Positions 26,652 to 43,020 of a stretch of DNA of 64,000 nucleotides are shown piece after piece. How positions within the stretch are numbered: the first letter of the stretch is position 1; each line of letters starts with the position of its first letter. The position numbers were made by a program, and so were the translations under genes. Source of the stretch: Flavobacteriales bacterium (lineage in GTDB: Bacteria > Bacteroidota > Bacteroidia > Flavobacteriales_F > PHOS-HE28); contig JADJDP010000013.1 in NCBI GenBank assembly GCA_016702645.1, positions 1-64,000 of the forward strand, read 5' to 3'. Below the pieces are notes generated by a model. That model worked only from the letters and a program-made list of their open reading frames with translations, was not told where the DNA came from and searched no databases.

Positions 26652-28146
26652 TCAGTCGTCCCACACCTTGATCTTCGAACCCTTCTCCGCCTCGGCTTTC
26701 GCTTGCTGAAAGAGCGCACCCAGACCATTGCTTGGAAGAGGTGCTGGTGAGCGCGCAAGCACGCCATCGTTGAGCAAGTAGAACGCAGGCAGGCTCTTCA
26801 GACGCAGGTCATCACGCAGCCGCTGTTCGGCGCTCGCCCGCAGCCAGCGGAAGTCCATTCCAGGGTGCGCCTTCACGTAGTTCTTGAGCGCTTCCACATC
26901 CGTGTCGAGGCTGATGACGACGATGGGCACCACGTCCTTGAAGTCGCGGTGGAGCTGTTCCACGCCCTGCATTTCCAGGTCGCAGTAGCTGCACCAACTG
27001 GCGGTGATGGCGATGCACACCGGTCCTTCGAGCAAACTGTCCAACGATACTTCGTTCCCACGCAGGTCTTCGAGCCGCATGGCTGGCAACCGGCTCCACA
27101 CGCATGCTCGTGAGGTCCCATAGCATGTTCGCGGCGATGCGTCGATGTTCCGCATGGACCGAGGAGGTCGCCACATCCGCGAGGATCTTCTCCGCTCCGT
27201 CACGCTTCACGGTCTTGGTGTGGTACTGTTGGTAGAGCAGGTCGATCATCACCAGTTCGCAGAGCCGGTCTTCCTTGAGGAATTCGTTCGCGGTCAGCAA
27301 GGCTTTCAAACTGTCGGCCTCGCCAACATCAAAGGCATGATGCAGGCCCGCTTCATTGAAACGATGCACGAGGAACAGGTGCTCTGAGTAGAAGCTGCGG
27401 AGGAATCGCACGTACTCTGGGTCGTCATAGTGCACGGGCTGGCCTTGGAGATATTTCGCGTGCAGTTCCACCTCGTTCACACGCGGACCGTGACGCATAC
27501 CCGCGATGCTGTACGTGAGGTAATGGTCGAACCAGGGATCCTTGACGGCTTCGTAGAAGTGCCGCACTTTCGTCTCGAAGCTGTCCACGCGCGCTTGGGA
27601 CAAGGTTGGTGTTACGAAGAGCGTGCCCGGTCGTTGTACACTGTCCGTCGGTTGGACATCGTTCTTCCGCTTGATCTCAAGCACCTGCATGCCAGCGACC
27701 TGGTCGGTGGCGAGGTCTTCGCTGATGAAGGCATCCACACGCTCGTTCAGGTCGGTGGTGAGCGCGTTCACATCCAACTGATCGAGATCATGGAAGAAGA
27801 GCGAGGTGCGAGCAGTGCCGCTCACGGTCCGCGCAACGCGTGCATCCGGCTTGATGAAGGTGACCTGATAGCGCTTGCCCGCCCGTGCGAAGAGGTCGGC
27901 TGTGACCTCACCAATACGCAAGCGCAACTTGGCGGTGCCTTCCACCGGTGCGGTCAGCGTCGCTTTGCCCATGTCGCCGATGAGCGATTCCGTGGCACGC
28001 ACTGCCCGCAACGTGAAGAGATCATCATATCGGTAGAGCAATACCACCTGCCCGGTGTAGTCAGCCGCCTGCACGTCGATGACCACATCCTGCGCCTGGG
28101 CCGCAAGCGACGCGGCGAAGAGGAGCGGAAGTAGGGCCTGTTTCAT
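26652..28146 (-). CDS. exported thioredoxin-fold (TlpA-like) protein, frameshifted
   Basis: About 498 residues with a signal peptide (MKQALLPLLFAASLAAQAQ), a long N-terminal region of alpha-helical and beta text, and a C-terminal thioredoxin-like domain with ITASWCSYCDLEMQG (CxxC) and a cis-Pro region SLPAFYLLNDG. The two parts are in different frames; the join lies near 27093-27098, between TSMRV and SRLPAMRLEDL. The AhpC/TSA-TlpA layout with a DUF4369-like start is common for Bacteroidota periplasmic thiol-disulfide proteins. Overlaps coaD by four bases at the start, so it is the last gene of that operon. Confidence 0.8.
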
Positions 28147-28610
28147 GGAAGCGCGGTACGAAGGTCCATGGGTATCAACGCGGATACGTCGGCCTTGTTG
28201 GCGATGAGTTCACGCACGATGGTGCTGCTGATGTGCGCGTGTCCCGGTTCCGCAGGAAGGAACACCGTTTCCACATCGGCCAAATGTCGGTTCATGAGGG
28301 CGATGCTGCGTTCGTAGTCGTGGTCGGTTCCATTCCGCAGTCCACGCAATATGAAGCGTGCACCCACCCGCTTGCACAGGTCCACGGTAAGGCCTTCGAA
28401 GGCGACCACCTCCACCTTCGGCTCGTTCGCGAATGCAGCCTTGATCCACGCGATGCGCTGTGCCTCGGTGAACATGGTCTTCTTCGTGGTGTTCACACCC
28501 ATGCCCACGACCAACCTGCTGAACAAGGGCAGTGCCCGCCGAACGATGGACACGTGGCCGATGGTGATCGGATCGAAGGTGCCGGGGAAGACGGCGATGG
28601 CGTTGCTCAT
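28143..28610 (-). CDS. coaD: pantetheine-phosphate adenylyltransferase
   Basis: A 155-residue enzyme making dephospho-CoA from 4'-phosphopantetheine and ATP. Nucleotidyltransferase motif FPGTFDPITIGH (TxGH), substrate-binding FILRGLRNGTDHDYE, and HISSTIVREL near the end. It overlaps rsmD and the thioredoxin-fold gene by four bases each, so it belongs to the same operon. Confidence 0.94.
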   Translation of the reverse strand: MSNAIAVFPGTFDPITIGHVSIVRRALPLFSRLVVGMGVNTTKKTMFTEAQRIAWIKAAFANEPKVEVVAFEGLTVDLCKRVGARFILRGLRNGTDHDYERSIALMNRHLADVETVFLPAEPGHAHISSTIVRELIANKADVSALIPMDLRTALP

Positions 28611-29152
28611 GGTGCGGGTGTAGGGCCGAATAAACTGAACTGCACTAGTCCGTAGGATCGTTGTTGCTTGAACCCGGGTAGCGTATCGAGCTTCAACTTC
28701 TCGGTGTGTTCCACGATCAAGAGTCCATCCTTGTCGAGCAGTCCGGCTTCCATCACCAAGGTAGGTATCCGTTCGATGCCCTCCATGCCGAATGGCGGAT
28801 CGGCGAAGACGATGTCGTAGGTGCCACGGTGGCTTCGCAGGAAGGTGAAGACATCGCTCTTCACCATGCGCCAGCGCGTTTCGCCCAAGTCACGCGCCAT
28901 GCGTTGCATGTGGTCGTAGAGCTTGCGGTCGTTGTCCACGCTGATCACTTCATCGGCACCACGCGAGAGGAATTCCAACGAGATGGCACCCGTCCCGGCG
29001 AAGAGGTCCAGCACCCGAATGCCTTCGAGCGGCACGCTGTGGTGCAGCACGTTGAACAGGCCTTCTTTGGCGAAGTCGGTCGTTGGCCGCGCATCGATCT
29101 CCTTGGGCGGATGGAGCCTTCGGTTGTGGTATTTGCCGCCTATGACACGCAT
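28607..29152 (-). CDS. rsmD: 16S rRNA (guanine(966)-N2)-methyltransferase
   Basis: A 181-residue SAM methyltransferase. RVIGGKYHNRRL starts the fold; SAM loop VLDLFAGTGAISLEFLSRGA; catalytic IVFADPPFGM (DPPF). The stop overlaps coaD by four bases and the start overlaps the DUF3822 end by 13 bases, so translation is coupled. Confidence 0.93.
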   Translation of the reverse strand: MRVIGGKYHNRRLHPPKEIDARPTTDFAKEGLFNVLHHSVPLEGIRVLDLFAGTGAISLEFLSRGADEVISVDNDRKLYDHMQRMARDLGETRWRMVKSDVFTFLRSHRGTYDIVFADPPFGMEGIERIPTLVMEAGLLDKDGLLIVEHTEKLKLDTLPGFKQQRSYGLVQFSLFGPTPAP

Positions 29153-29961
29153 GCGAACTGCTCCATCAAGGCCAGCCAGCGATGCATTTCCATCGGGTCG
29201 TTCGCACCTTGTTCGTTCAGGGTGCGAACTGCGGTCCGTTCGTTCGTGAAGTACCGGTGCAGGAGATCTCGCTCATGGCTGGTGAGGTGCGTGCCACTAT
29301 GGTGCAGTTGCACTTCGGTGGGCTTCAGGCCGCTGCCCTCCACCGCGAGGAGGGTGAAGTAGAGCAGGTCCTGTGAGGTGCGCGCAGGGAACGTATTGCT
29401 CAAGAGAACTCTCCCCCCGGAAGCGATCGCCACTTCCAAGCTCTGGTGGCTGCGGTGCAGAAGAACAGTGGGGCCTTCATTGCAACGGGCCAGGACAGCG
29501 CGTACCATCAGCCCCTGCATGGGAACGGGTCGTGCGTTGGGGAAGCGATCGAGCACATTGCGCTCGGCCTCATCGTCATGTACGTAGATGCACGTGGCCC
29601 CCAAACTCGCGACGAGTTCATCGCGCAATGCACCGGTGGGCAAACCACCGTGAACAAGGCTCAAGTGCCGGGCTTCGCTACCGGGTTCCAAGGCACCTTC
29701 TGGAACCAAGGCGCTCCACTCGGGAAGCGTTACGAAGGACACTGTTCCGGGGTGCGCAGGCAGTTCAGCCACATCCAGTGCGCTGCTATCGTTGCTCCAA
29801 CCGAGTGCAACAGGCTCCCCGCTCTCCATCGCGTGCGCCACCCAGGCTTGCACTTCCGGACCCACCAGGATGGAAAGATGCCATGCTCGTTCGCGACCTG
29901 CATCATAGTGCGCTGAGCACCAAACGCCCTTTTCCCGCGTACCGTTCGTTGTTGTCGCCAT
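29140..29961 (-). CDS. DUF3822 family protein
   Basis: A 273-residue protein starting at ATG 29961 (MATTTNGTREKGVW). It has the DUF3822 text HLSILVGPEVQAWVA, then VRAVLARCNEGPTVLLHRS and LLYFTLLAVEGSGLKPTEVQL; an actin/ASKHA-like fold has been suggested for the family. DUF3822-rsmD-coaD is a conserved order in Bacteroidota. The gene leads this operon and diverges from the helicase, 118 bases away. Function unknown. Confidence 0.8.
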   Translation of the reverse strand: MATTTNGTREKGVWCSAHYDAGRERAWHLSILVGPEVQAWVAHAMESGEPVALGWSNDSSALDVAELPAHPGTVSFVTLPEWSALVPEGALEPGSEARHLSLVHGGLPTGALRDELVASLGATCIYVHDDEAERNVLDRFPNARPVPMQGLMVRAVLARCNEGPTVLLHRSHQSLEVAIASGGRVLLSNTFPARTSQDLLYFTLLAVEGSGLKPTEVQLHHSGTHLTSHERDLLHRYFTNERTAVRTLNEQGANDPMEMHRWLALMEQFACVS

Positions 29962-30079
29962 CGAGCTTCCCTCCCAACGTCGAGAGCGGAGGGATCTTGT
30001 GAAGGCCCCGAAAGTAGCGGTATTTTCACCCCGCATCCGGCTGCTCTTCCGCGTCGCCCATGCGCTTCCACAGCCTTCG

Positions 30080-31509
30080 ATGTCCGCACATGCATCTGCC
30101 GTCAACGGCTTTCCCGATCGACTGCGTGCTGCCTTGGGGCACGCACCCACGAGCGGCCAGGAAAGGGCAATTGATGCCTTCGGTCGGTTGCTCGCGACCG
30201 ATCGACCTCACGCTACGTTGATCCTTCGCGGATATGCCGGTACAGGCAAGACCACCCTCGTGGGCGCTTTGGTGAAGGTCCTTCGTAGTGCGCGCGAACC
30301 CGTTGTGTTGTTGGCACCCACAGGTCGTGCGGCGAAAGTGCTGGGTGCGCATGCGCAAGTACCTGCGAGCACCATTCACCGGCGTATCTATCGCGTTGCT
30401 GGAGAGGAGGATGGATGGTCGGGCGCGGAGATCGCCATGAACAAGGACATGGGTGCGCTCTTCATTGTTGATGAAGCGAGCATGATCGGAAGCGACGCTA
30501 GCGGGAGTGGCTTTGGAGAACGTGATCTGCTGCGTGATCTTCTGGAACATGTCTTCTCCGCACAGGGATGCAAGCTTTTGTTGATCGGCGACCCGGCGCA
30601 GTTGCCGCCCGTGGGTAGTGACCATAGTCCCGCGTTGGATGTGAAGGACCTGCGTGCCTTGGGTCTTACGGCGGGTGTGATCGAACTCACCGAGGTCGTG
30701 CGTCAGGCGGAAGCATCCGGGATCTTGAAGAACGCGACGGATCTGCGAGGTCTTCTAACGGATGTCAGCCTGAGCCTGTCGAAGGGTGACCCTGTGCATG
30801 CTCCTGCGTTTCCCATTCCGCGCTTCATTCCTTATCCGGATGTACAGCGGATCGACGGGCATGTGGGGACGACGAAGTGTGCCTGATATGCCGCAGCAAC
30901 AAGCGCGCATACCAATACAATCAGCAGGTGCGTGTGCGTATCCACGGCTATGAAGAGGAACTCAGTCCCGGCGATCGCCTCATGGTGGTGAAGAACAACT
31001 ACCTGTGGGCGGGCCGCAATGGTAAACCGGAACTCCTTGCCAACGGCGAACAGATGTTCGTTAAGCGCGTGCTCGGGATCGAAGAGCGTTATGGGCTTCG
31101 CTTCGCGGACATCACCACGGGATGGTGGAACGGTACCGAGGAGCGTGAGCTCGATGTGAAAGTGATGCTCGATACACTGGCATCCGAAGGACCCGCACTA
31201 CCCGGACCGCAGATGAAACTTCTCACACAGCAGGTCTTGGCTTCCATAGTGGCCCCGACCAAAGGAGCGCGCTTCCGCCTGCTGAAAGAGGATCCTTACG
31301 CGAACGCATTGCAGATCAAGTACGCGTATGCCGTTACCGGTCACAAAGCACAGGGCGGTCAGTGGCACACGGTCTTCGTGGACCAGGGCTACGTGACCGA
31401 TGAGATGATCGACAAGGAGTATGTGCGTTGGTTGTACACCGCCATAACGCGTGCTACCGACCAACTCTACCTCCTCAACTTCCACCCTCGCTTTTGGGGT
31501 GAGGAGTAG
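30080..31509 (+). CDS. RecD-like ATP-dependent DNA helicase (AAA_30 family), frameshifted with repeat insertion
   Basis: About 476 residues, superfamily 1 helicase. Motif I ILRGYAGTGKTTLVGAL, motif II LFIVDEASMIG, motif III LLLIGDPAQLPPVG, then after the break VICRSNKRA-like (LICRSNKRAYQYNQQ) and the UvrD-C-like end YAYAVTGHKAQGGQW, YTAITRATDQLYLL. One base is missing near 30862-30868 (GGGG); restoring it makes the length 1431. A repeat-derived peptide (VSLSLSKGDPV) sits between the motor motifs at 30765-30789. Start ATG 30080. It converges on the PPTase gene, three bases away. RecD2-like role in DNA repair is likely. Confidence 0.87.
30765..30789. repeat. palindromic repeat inserted in frame in the helicase gene
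   Basis: The core GCCTGAGCCTGTCGAAGG is the same word as at 33736-33760 and, reversed, the TCGACAGGCTCA core at 8300. It encodes SLSLSKGD, residues out of place between helicase motifs. Confidence 0.65.
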
Positions 31510-31512
31510 TCC

Positions 31513-32274
31513 TCACGAACACACCGGTCTGAAGTTGATGACGGTGGCATCCGTTGGTGATGCCAAGCTCACGATATGCTGCTCGTTGAGGTGCCATGTG
31601 CGCACATGGTATTCTTCAGCCGCCATCTTCACGAAGGCCTCGTGTTCGATCGTCATCACGTTGTGCTCACCGTCCACGCGCAACACCCGCAGATCGTCCA
31701 TGATACCAACGCCGCTTGCCTTGAGCACGGATTCCTTGCGTGTCCAGAACTGGAGGAAGCGTCGTTTCGCATGGGGTCCCGCTGCCTGTATGACAGCGAT
31801 CTCCGGTGCGGTGAAGTAGTGTTCGCTCACGGCAGCATGGTCCACGTCCCGCGCCATGGTCTCTATGTCCACGCCGATCTCCACCCCCGTCGTGAAGCCG
31901 ACCAGGATGGCATCCTTCGTATCGCTGAAATTGAAGCAAAGTCTTTTTCGATCGAGGTAGGGCTTGCCAAAGGCGCCGCGTGAGAAGCGTATCAACGAGC
32001 CATCCCGCTTCAGGTACCGGCCCAATAGTTCGCGCAGCACACCATGGCCCAGGATGAAGCGTTCACGATCCTGCTTGAAGCGGAATCGTTGCGCACGTTC
32101 GGTCTCGACGGGGTCGAGCAGGTCGCGATAGAAGGCCGTTCGTGGCCGCAGTTGTTCCAGCGTGGCGAACCAGAGGTGCACCATCCCCTCGGCAGGTGGT
32201 TCCACCGGCGCGGCATCGTTCCATGTCACATCTTGCGGACCGCTGCAATGCACGGTCAAAGTGCGTCCTTCCAC
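31513..32274 (-). CDS. 4'-phosphopantetheinyl transferase, Sfp type
   Basis: A 253-residue enzyme that moves phosphopantetheine from CoA to the Ser of carrier domains. Motifs: VEIGVDIETMARD (Mg-binding GVDIE), FWTRKESVLKASG (W-x-x-KES-x-x-K) and an N-terminal RFRFKQDRERFILGHGVLR. It lies 56 bases downstream of the NRPS on the same strand and almost certainly primes the three carrier domains of the two megasynthases. Confidence 0.9.
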   Translation of the reverse strand: MEGRTLTVHCSGPQDVTWNDAAPVEPPAEGMVHLWFATLEQLRPRTAFYRDLLDPVETERAQRFRFKQDRERFILGHGVLRELLGRYLKRDGSLIRFSRGAFGKPYLDRKRLCFNFSDTKDAILVGFTTGVEIGVDIETMARDVDHAAVSEHYFTAPEIAVIQAAGPHAKRRFLQFWTRKESVLKASGVGIMDDLRVLRVDGEHNVMTIEHEAFVKMAAEEYHVRTWHLNEQHIVSLASPTDATVINFRPVCS

Positions 32275-32330
32275 GGAGCTAAGGAACAGGATCCGCGTTG
32301 ATCAATGAATGTCGATGGAAGCGGACGACC

Positions 32331-35300
32331 TCAAGACACTGCTATCGTGCCGCGTTGTTCCCAGCCAGCGATCCTCACCACCAGTTGTTCGGTCAATTGA
32401 GCAACGTTCGGTTCCTTGATCAGGCTGTAGTGGTCGCCGGGTATCACCTGTACATCCATTCCCCCTTGTGCGAGCGCGCTCCAGCCCATCTCTTTCGGTC
32501 CCCAGGATGTGGCCGCCTTGAAGACGGTGAGACGCCCTTTGTAGGGCTTGGGTTTATAGGCCAACACCGCTTGGTCATAGGTGTCGATGATGTGGAAGTT
32601 TCGGAAGCGTGTAGGCACAACGCCGTCGTTCTTCAGCGCGCGCTTCACGATACCGCGTAATACGGCCTTCTTCAACGGCTCGTAGAACTTCACGTCGCTC
32701 TCTATGGCTTGTTTGTGCAGACCGGGTGCATACGTGTCGAGCAACACGAGCAAGGGAACTTCTTCACCGATCGCCATGAGCTGTTGCGCCATTTCGTACG
32801 CTACCACTCCACCGAACGAATAGCCCGTGAGCAGGTAGGGGCCTTGCGGTTTCGCCTGCTTCATTTCCTTGATGAAGTGTGCTGCGATCGTTTCCACGCT
32901 CGTGTACTTGATCGCTTTGCCATCCTCGCCTTGGTGGAAGAAGGCGTAGAAGGGACGCGTCGGTCCCATGTGCTTCGGTATGAAGTGGCTGGCCTCATCA
33001 CCATGAACACAAAAGAGCGGCGCACCTTCGCCATCTGGTTGCACAAGGGAGAGGTTATCCCAGTTCGCTGTCGCGCCTTCGGTTCGGAGCAGATCCGCGA
33101 ATTGCGCGATCGTCGGTGCCTCGAACAAGGATTTCAGCGAAAGCGTGCGACTGAACTGCTGCTCCACTTGACCGAGCAATTGGATGCCGATCAGTGAGTG
33201 CCCACCGAGATCGAAGAAATCGTCGTGTACGCCGATCTGTTCGTTGTTGAGCAACTTGCCCCAGATAGCGGTAAGCGTGCGCTCCATGTTGTCACGAGGA
33301 CCGACATGCTGAGCCTTGAGAACAGAACTCTCGACCATTGGCGCCGGTAGCGCTTTGCGATCCACCTTGCCGTTGGGCGTGAGCGGGAACGAAGGCAATA
33401 CCATGAAAGCCGTGGGCACCATGTAGCCCGGCAGGCGTTCGCGCAGCTGCTCGCGGACCGTGTTCAGCAGAGCCTCGCGCGCGGCGGGATCTTCGTGGTC
33501 TTTGGCATTCTTCGGCACCACGTAGCAGGCGAGTTGCTTTTCGCCGGGACCGTCCTGACGCACGGTGACAACGCGATCCTTCAGTGCGGCGATGTCGTTC
33601 AGTGCGTTCTCGATCTCGCCTAGTTCCACACGGAAGCCACGGATCTTCACCTGGCCATCGGCGCGGCCGATGAACTCAACGCTGCCATCGGGCAGCCAGC
33701 GTGCGATATCCCCGGTGCGGTAGAGCTTCGGTTTGTCACCCTGAGCCTGTCGAAGGGTGAATGGATCATCGACGAACTTCTCGGCTGTCAGGTCATCGCG
33801 CTTCCAATAACCCAGGGCGACACCAGCACCGCCGGTGTACAATTCGCCCTTACGACCGATGGGCACCGGCTTGCGGTCTTCATCCAGGATGTGGACGGTC
33901 GTGTTGTTCAGCGGGAAGCCGATCGGCACGCTGCCCTTGATGGAAGCCTCGTTGTTGATCGGGAAGCAGCAGGTGAACGTGGTGTTCTCCGTTGGTCCGT
34001 AACCGTTGATGAGCACGTTCGGGCCGAGCACCTTCAGCGCCTTCTTCACATGCGGAACGCTCAATACGTCGCCACCGGTGAGGATGTGCTTCAAGCCGCG
34101 CAAACGATCCACGTGTTCGTCCACCAGCAGGTTGAAAAGACCGACTGTGAACCACACGCTCGTGACCTTGTGCTGTTGGATCGTTTCGGTGATCTCGATC
34201 GCGTGGGCTTCTGCTGCGCTTGCAACACGAGGCGTCCGCCGTTCAGCAGCGCGCCCCAGATCTCGAGGGTGCTTGCATCGAAGGAGATGTTCGAGAGCTG
34301 TAGGAAGGCCACGGGAGCATCGATTCCGATAGCTGGCATCGGTCGATCAGCGCCTTGCTTCACTTCATCAAGGAAGACCACACGCGCCTTGTGCGCGGGC
34401 AAGCTGTTCACAAGGTGCCGCTGCGTCAGCATCACCTTCACATCGGTGTCGCCGAACATGAAACTGAGGCGATCGGCAGGGTAGGCAGGGTCGAACGGCA
34501 CGAAGCATCCGCCCGCTCGCAACGTGGCAAGCATGGCCACGATCATGTCGAAGCTCCGGTCCATGCACAGGCCAACAGGTTCGCCTGGTTTCACACCGAG
34601 CTCGATCAAGCTGCTGCTGAGGGAATTCACCCGCTGTTGCAGTTCGCGATAGCTCATCTTCCCATCCAGCAGTTCCACAGCGGTATTGTCAGCATAGCGG
34701 GTGGCCACTTCATCGAACAGGCTACCGATGTCCTTCTTTGGGAAGTCGGTCACTTTGCCGATCCAAGCAGATGGCGGCATCTCCTGGTCACCGGCCAGCG
34801 CGCCTTCGCTCAAGAGGTCCGCGATCGTCGCGCTCGGTGCAGTTGCGATGCGTTGCGCCAGAGTGGTGAGCATGTCCATCCAGCCACGGATGGTGGCCTC
34901 ATCGAAGAGGTCGGTATTGTAGCTCCATTCAAGCACCAAGTGCTTGTCGTTGCCCGTCGCGTTCAAGAACAATTCGAAGTTCTCGAAGGCGCGTGCGTTG
35001 CTGATGAAACGATGACGCAGACCCTCGAAGGCGACGCCGTCGTCCATGTTCATGTCGATGTTGAACACCACCGGGCACAGTGGGATGCGGCCCGGTTCGC
35101 GCGGCACGTTCAGCTTCCGAAGCAGTGTTCCGAAGGTGTACTTCTGGTTGTCGAATGCATCGAGCACGGCTGTGCGGCGTTCCTTCAAATGCTCAATGAA
35201 CGGCCGGTCCTCATCGATGCGGCTGCGCAAGGCGAGCAGATTGACGCAGTGACCAACGAGATGCTTCATGCCCAGATCGCTCTGGCCCGCCGCTGGCAAG

Positions 35301-36184
35301 CCAACGACCATATCGCTATCACCAGTGAGCTTGTGCAACACCAGTTCGAACGCAGTGAGCAATGTGGTCACGAAACTGGCGCCGCTGCGTGTGGCCGTTT
35401 CCTTCAGGCCGCGCACCAGTTCGGGTGGCATCACCAGATCGAGACGGTTGCCCTTGTAGGTCTTCGTGCGTGGACGTGGCCGATCGGTAGGAAGATCAAT
35501 GCGTGGCACGGCTCCTTTGAAGAGATTGAGCCAGTATTGCTCCACCTTGGTGTGCTCCTCGCTCTTGGCGAAGTCGATCGTGGCAAGACTGTACTCACTG
35601 AATGGGACAGCGTCCGGGACCTTGGGTGCTGAGTTTGTCTTCACTCCGTTGTATAGGGCGCTGATCTCGGCCATCATGATACCCAGGCTCCACCCATCGC
35701 ACACGGCATGATGACCGCTGAGGCGCAGCAAATGCACGCTCGCATCCACACGGATCAATTGTGCACGGAAAAGAGGGCCGTTGCGCAGGTCGAAGGGCGT
35801 GATCATGTCCTGCTTCGCGATCGTGCGCAATTGCTCCTCGCGCTCGGAAGTGATCGCACTGCTCAGGTCCGTGTATGCGAGATTGAACCGGATCTCATCG
35901 GTCACGATCATCCGCGTGCCGCTCGCGCTCAAGGTGCTGCGCAACGATTCATGGCGCTTCACCAGATGCTGCATCGCCGCATCAAGCGCTGCGCGGTCCA
36001 GGTCGCCGCTCAGTTCCAGCGATACGCTCTCATTGTAGGCACATGAGGCGTCCACGCCCATTTCACTGGCGGTGAGCACCTCGCGCTGCGCTTCCGTGGT
36101 AGGGATAATGCGTTCGATCGCCGACCCTGCGAACGGATCGAAGTCAACGGGAACGAATCGTGTTTCGGTGATGAACTTCTCCAT
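32331..36184 (-). CDS. nonribosomal peptide synthetase, C-A-PCP-TE, frameshifted
   Basis: About 1284 residues. Condensation domain (about 36140-34850) with HHAVCDG catalytic motif; adenylation domain (34720-33330) with FDASTLEIWG, NGYGPTENTTF, LYRTGDIARWLPDG and a C-terminal NGKVDRKALP; carrier DLGGHSLIGI near 33200; type I thioesterase (33050-32370) with GYSFGG, LLDTYAPG and PGDHYSLIKE as Ser, Asp and His. One base is missing near 34200-34205. The A3 ATP loop (TSGSTGKPKG) is absent: IGIDAP runs straight into VAFLQLSNISF near 34308-34320. A 25-base repeat adds LRQAQGD near 33750. Start ATG 36184, ten bases after the first megasynthase. It would add the second residue and release the product. 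Confidence 0.92.
33736..33760. repeat. palindromic repeat inserted in frame in the NRPS adenylation domain
   Basis: Perfect 7-base arms TCACCCT and AGGGTGA enclose GAGCCTGTCGA. The translated text TLRQAQGDKPK stands where adenylation domains normally run directly to the YRTGD motif. Confidence 0.75.
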
Positions 36185-36194
36185 TGTCGTTCGC

Positions 36195-42682
<6,488 letters not shown>

Positions 42683-43020
42683 TGGAATACGTAGCCGCTC
42701 CACGACCCTTCTTGACCTGGATCACCGTTACGGTGATCAGGAGAAGCTTGGTCGTGGACATGGGTTTTGCGGAGCCTTGCAACGAAGCCAGTGGGGGTTA
42801 GGTTGCCGGTCGTTTTTGCACGGGGCCGAAGGTAACCATGGGTCAGAGGCCTTCTGAGGGATTCCGGGGCTTGGTCTTCATGATATCGACCTTCGTCGAG
42901 TTGAAGTGTGTTCTGGTCGAAGGCTGGTCACTCTTATCCACTAGAACCCTTGTGCCTCAGCTTCTTGCGACTCGAACGGGGCCATGCTCCCGTCTATCTT
43001 TGGCGACCTTTTTCAGGCCC
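42683..43020. promoter_or_regulatory. divergent intergenic region between megasynthase and surface protein
   Basis: No gene seen. Promoters for both sides must lie here. TATCTTTG at 42995-43002 exactly fits TAnnTTTG and would give a short leader before the ATG at 43021. I see no clear element for the minus-strand megasynthase. Confidence 0.4.
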
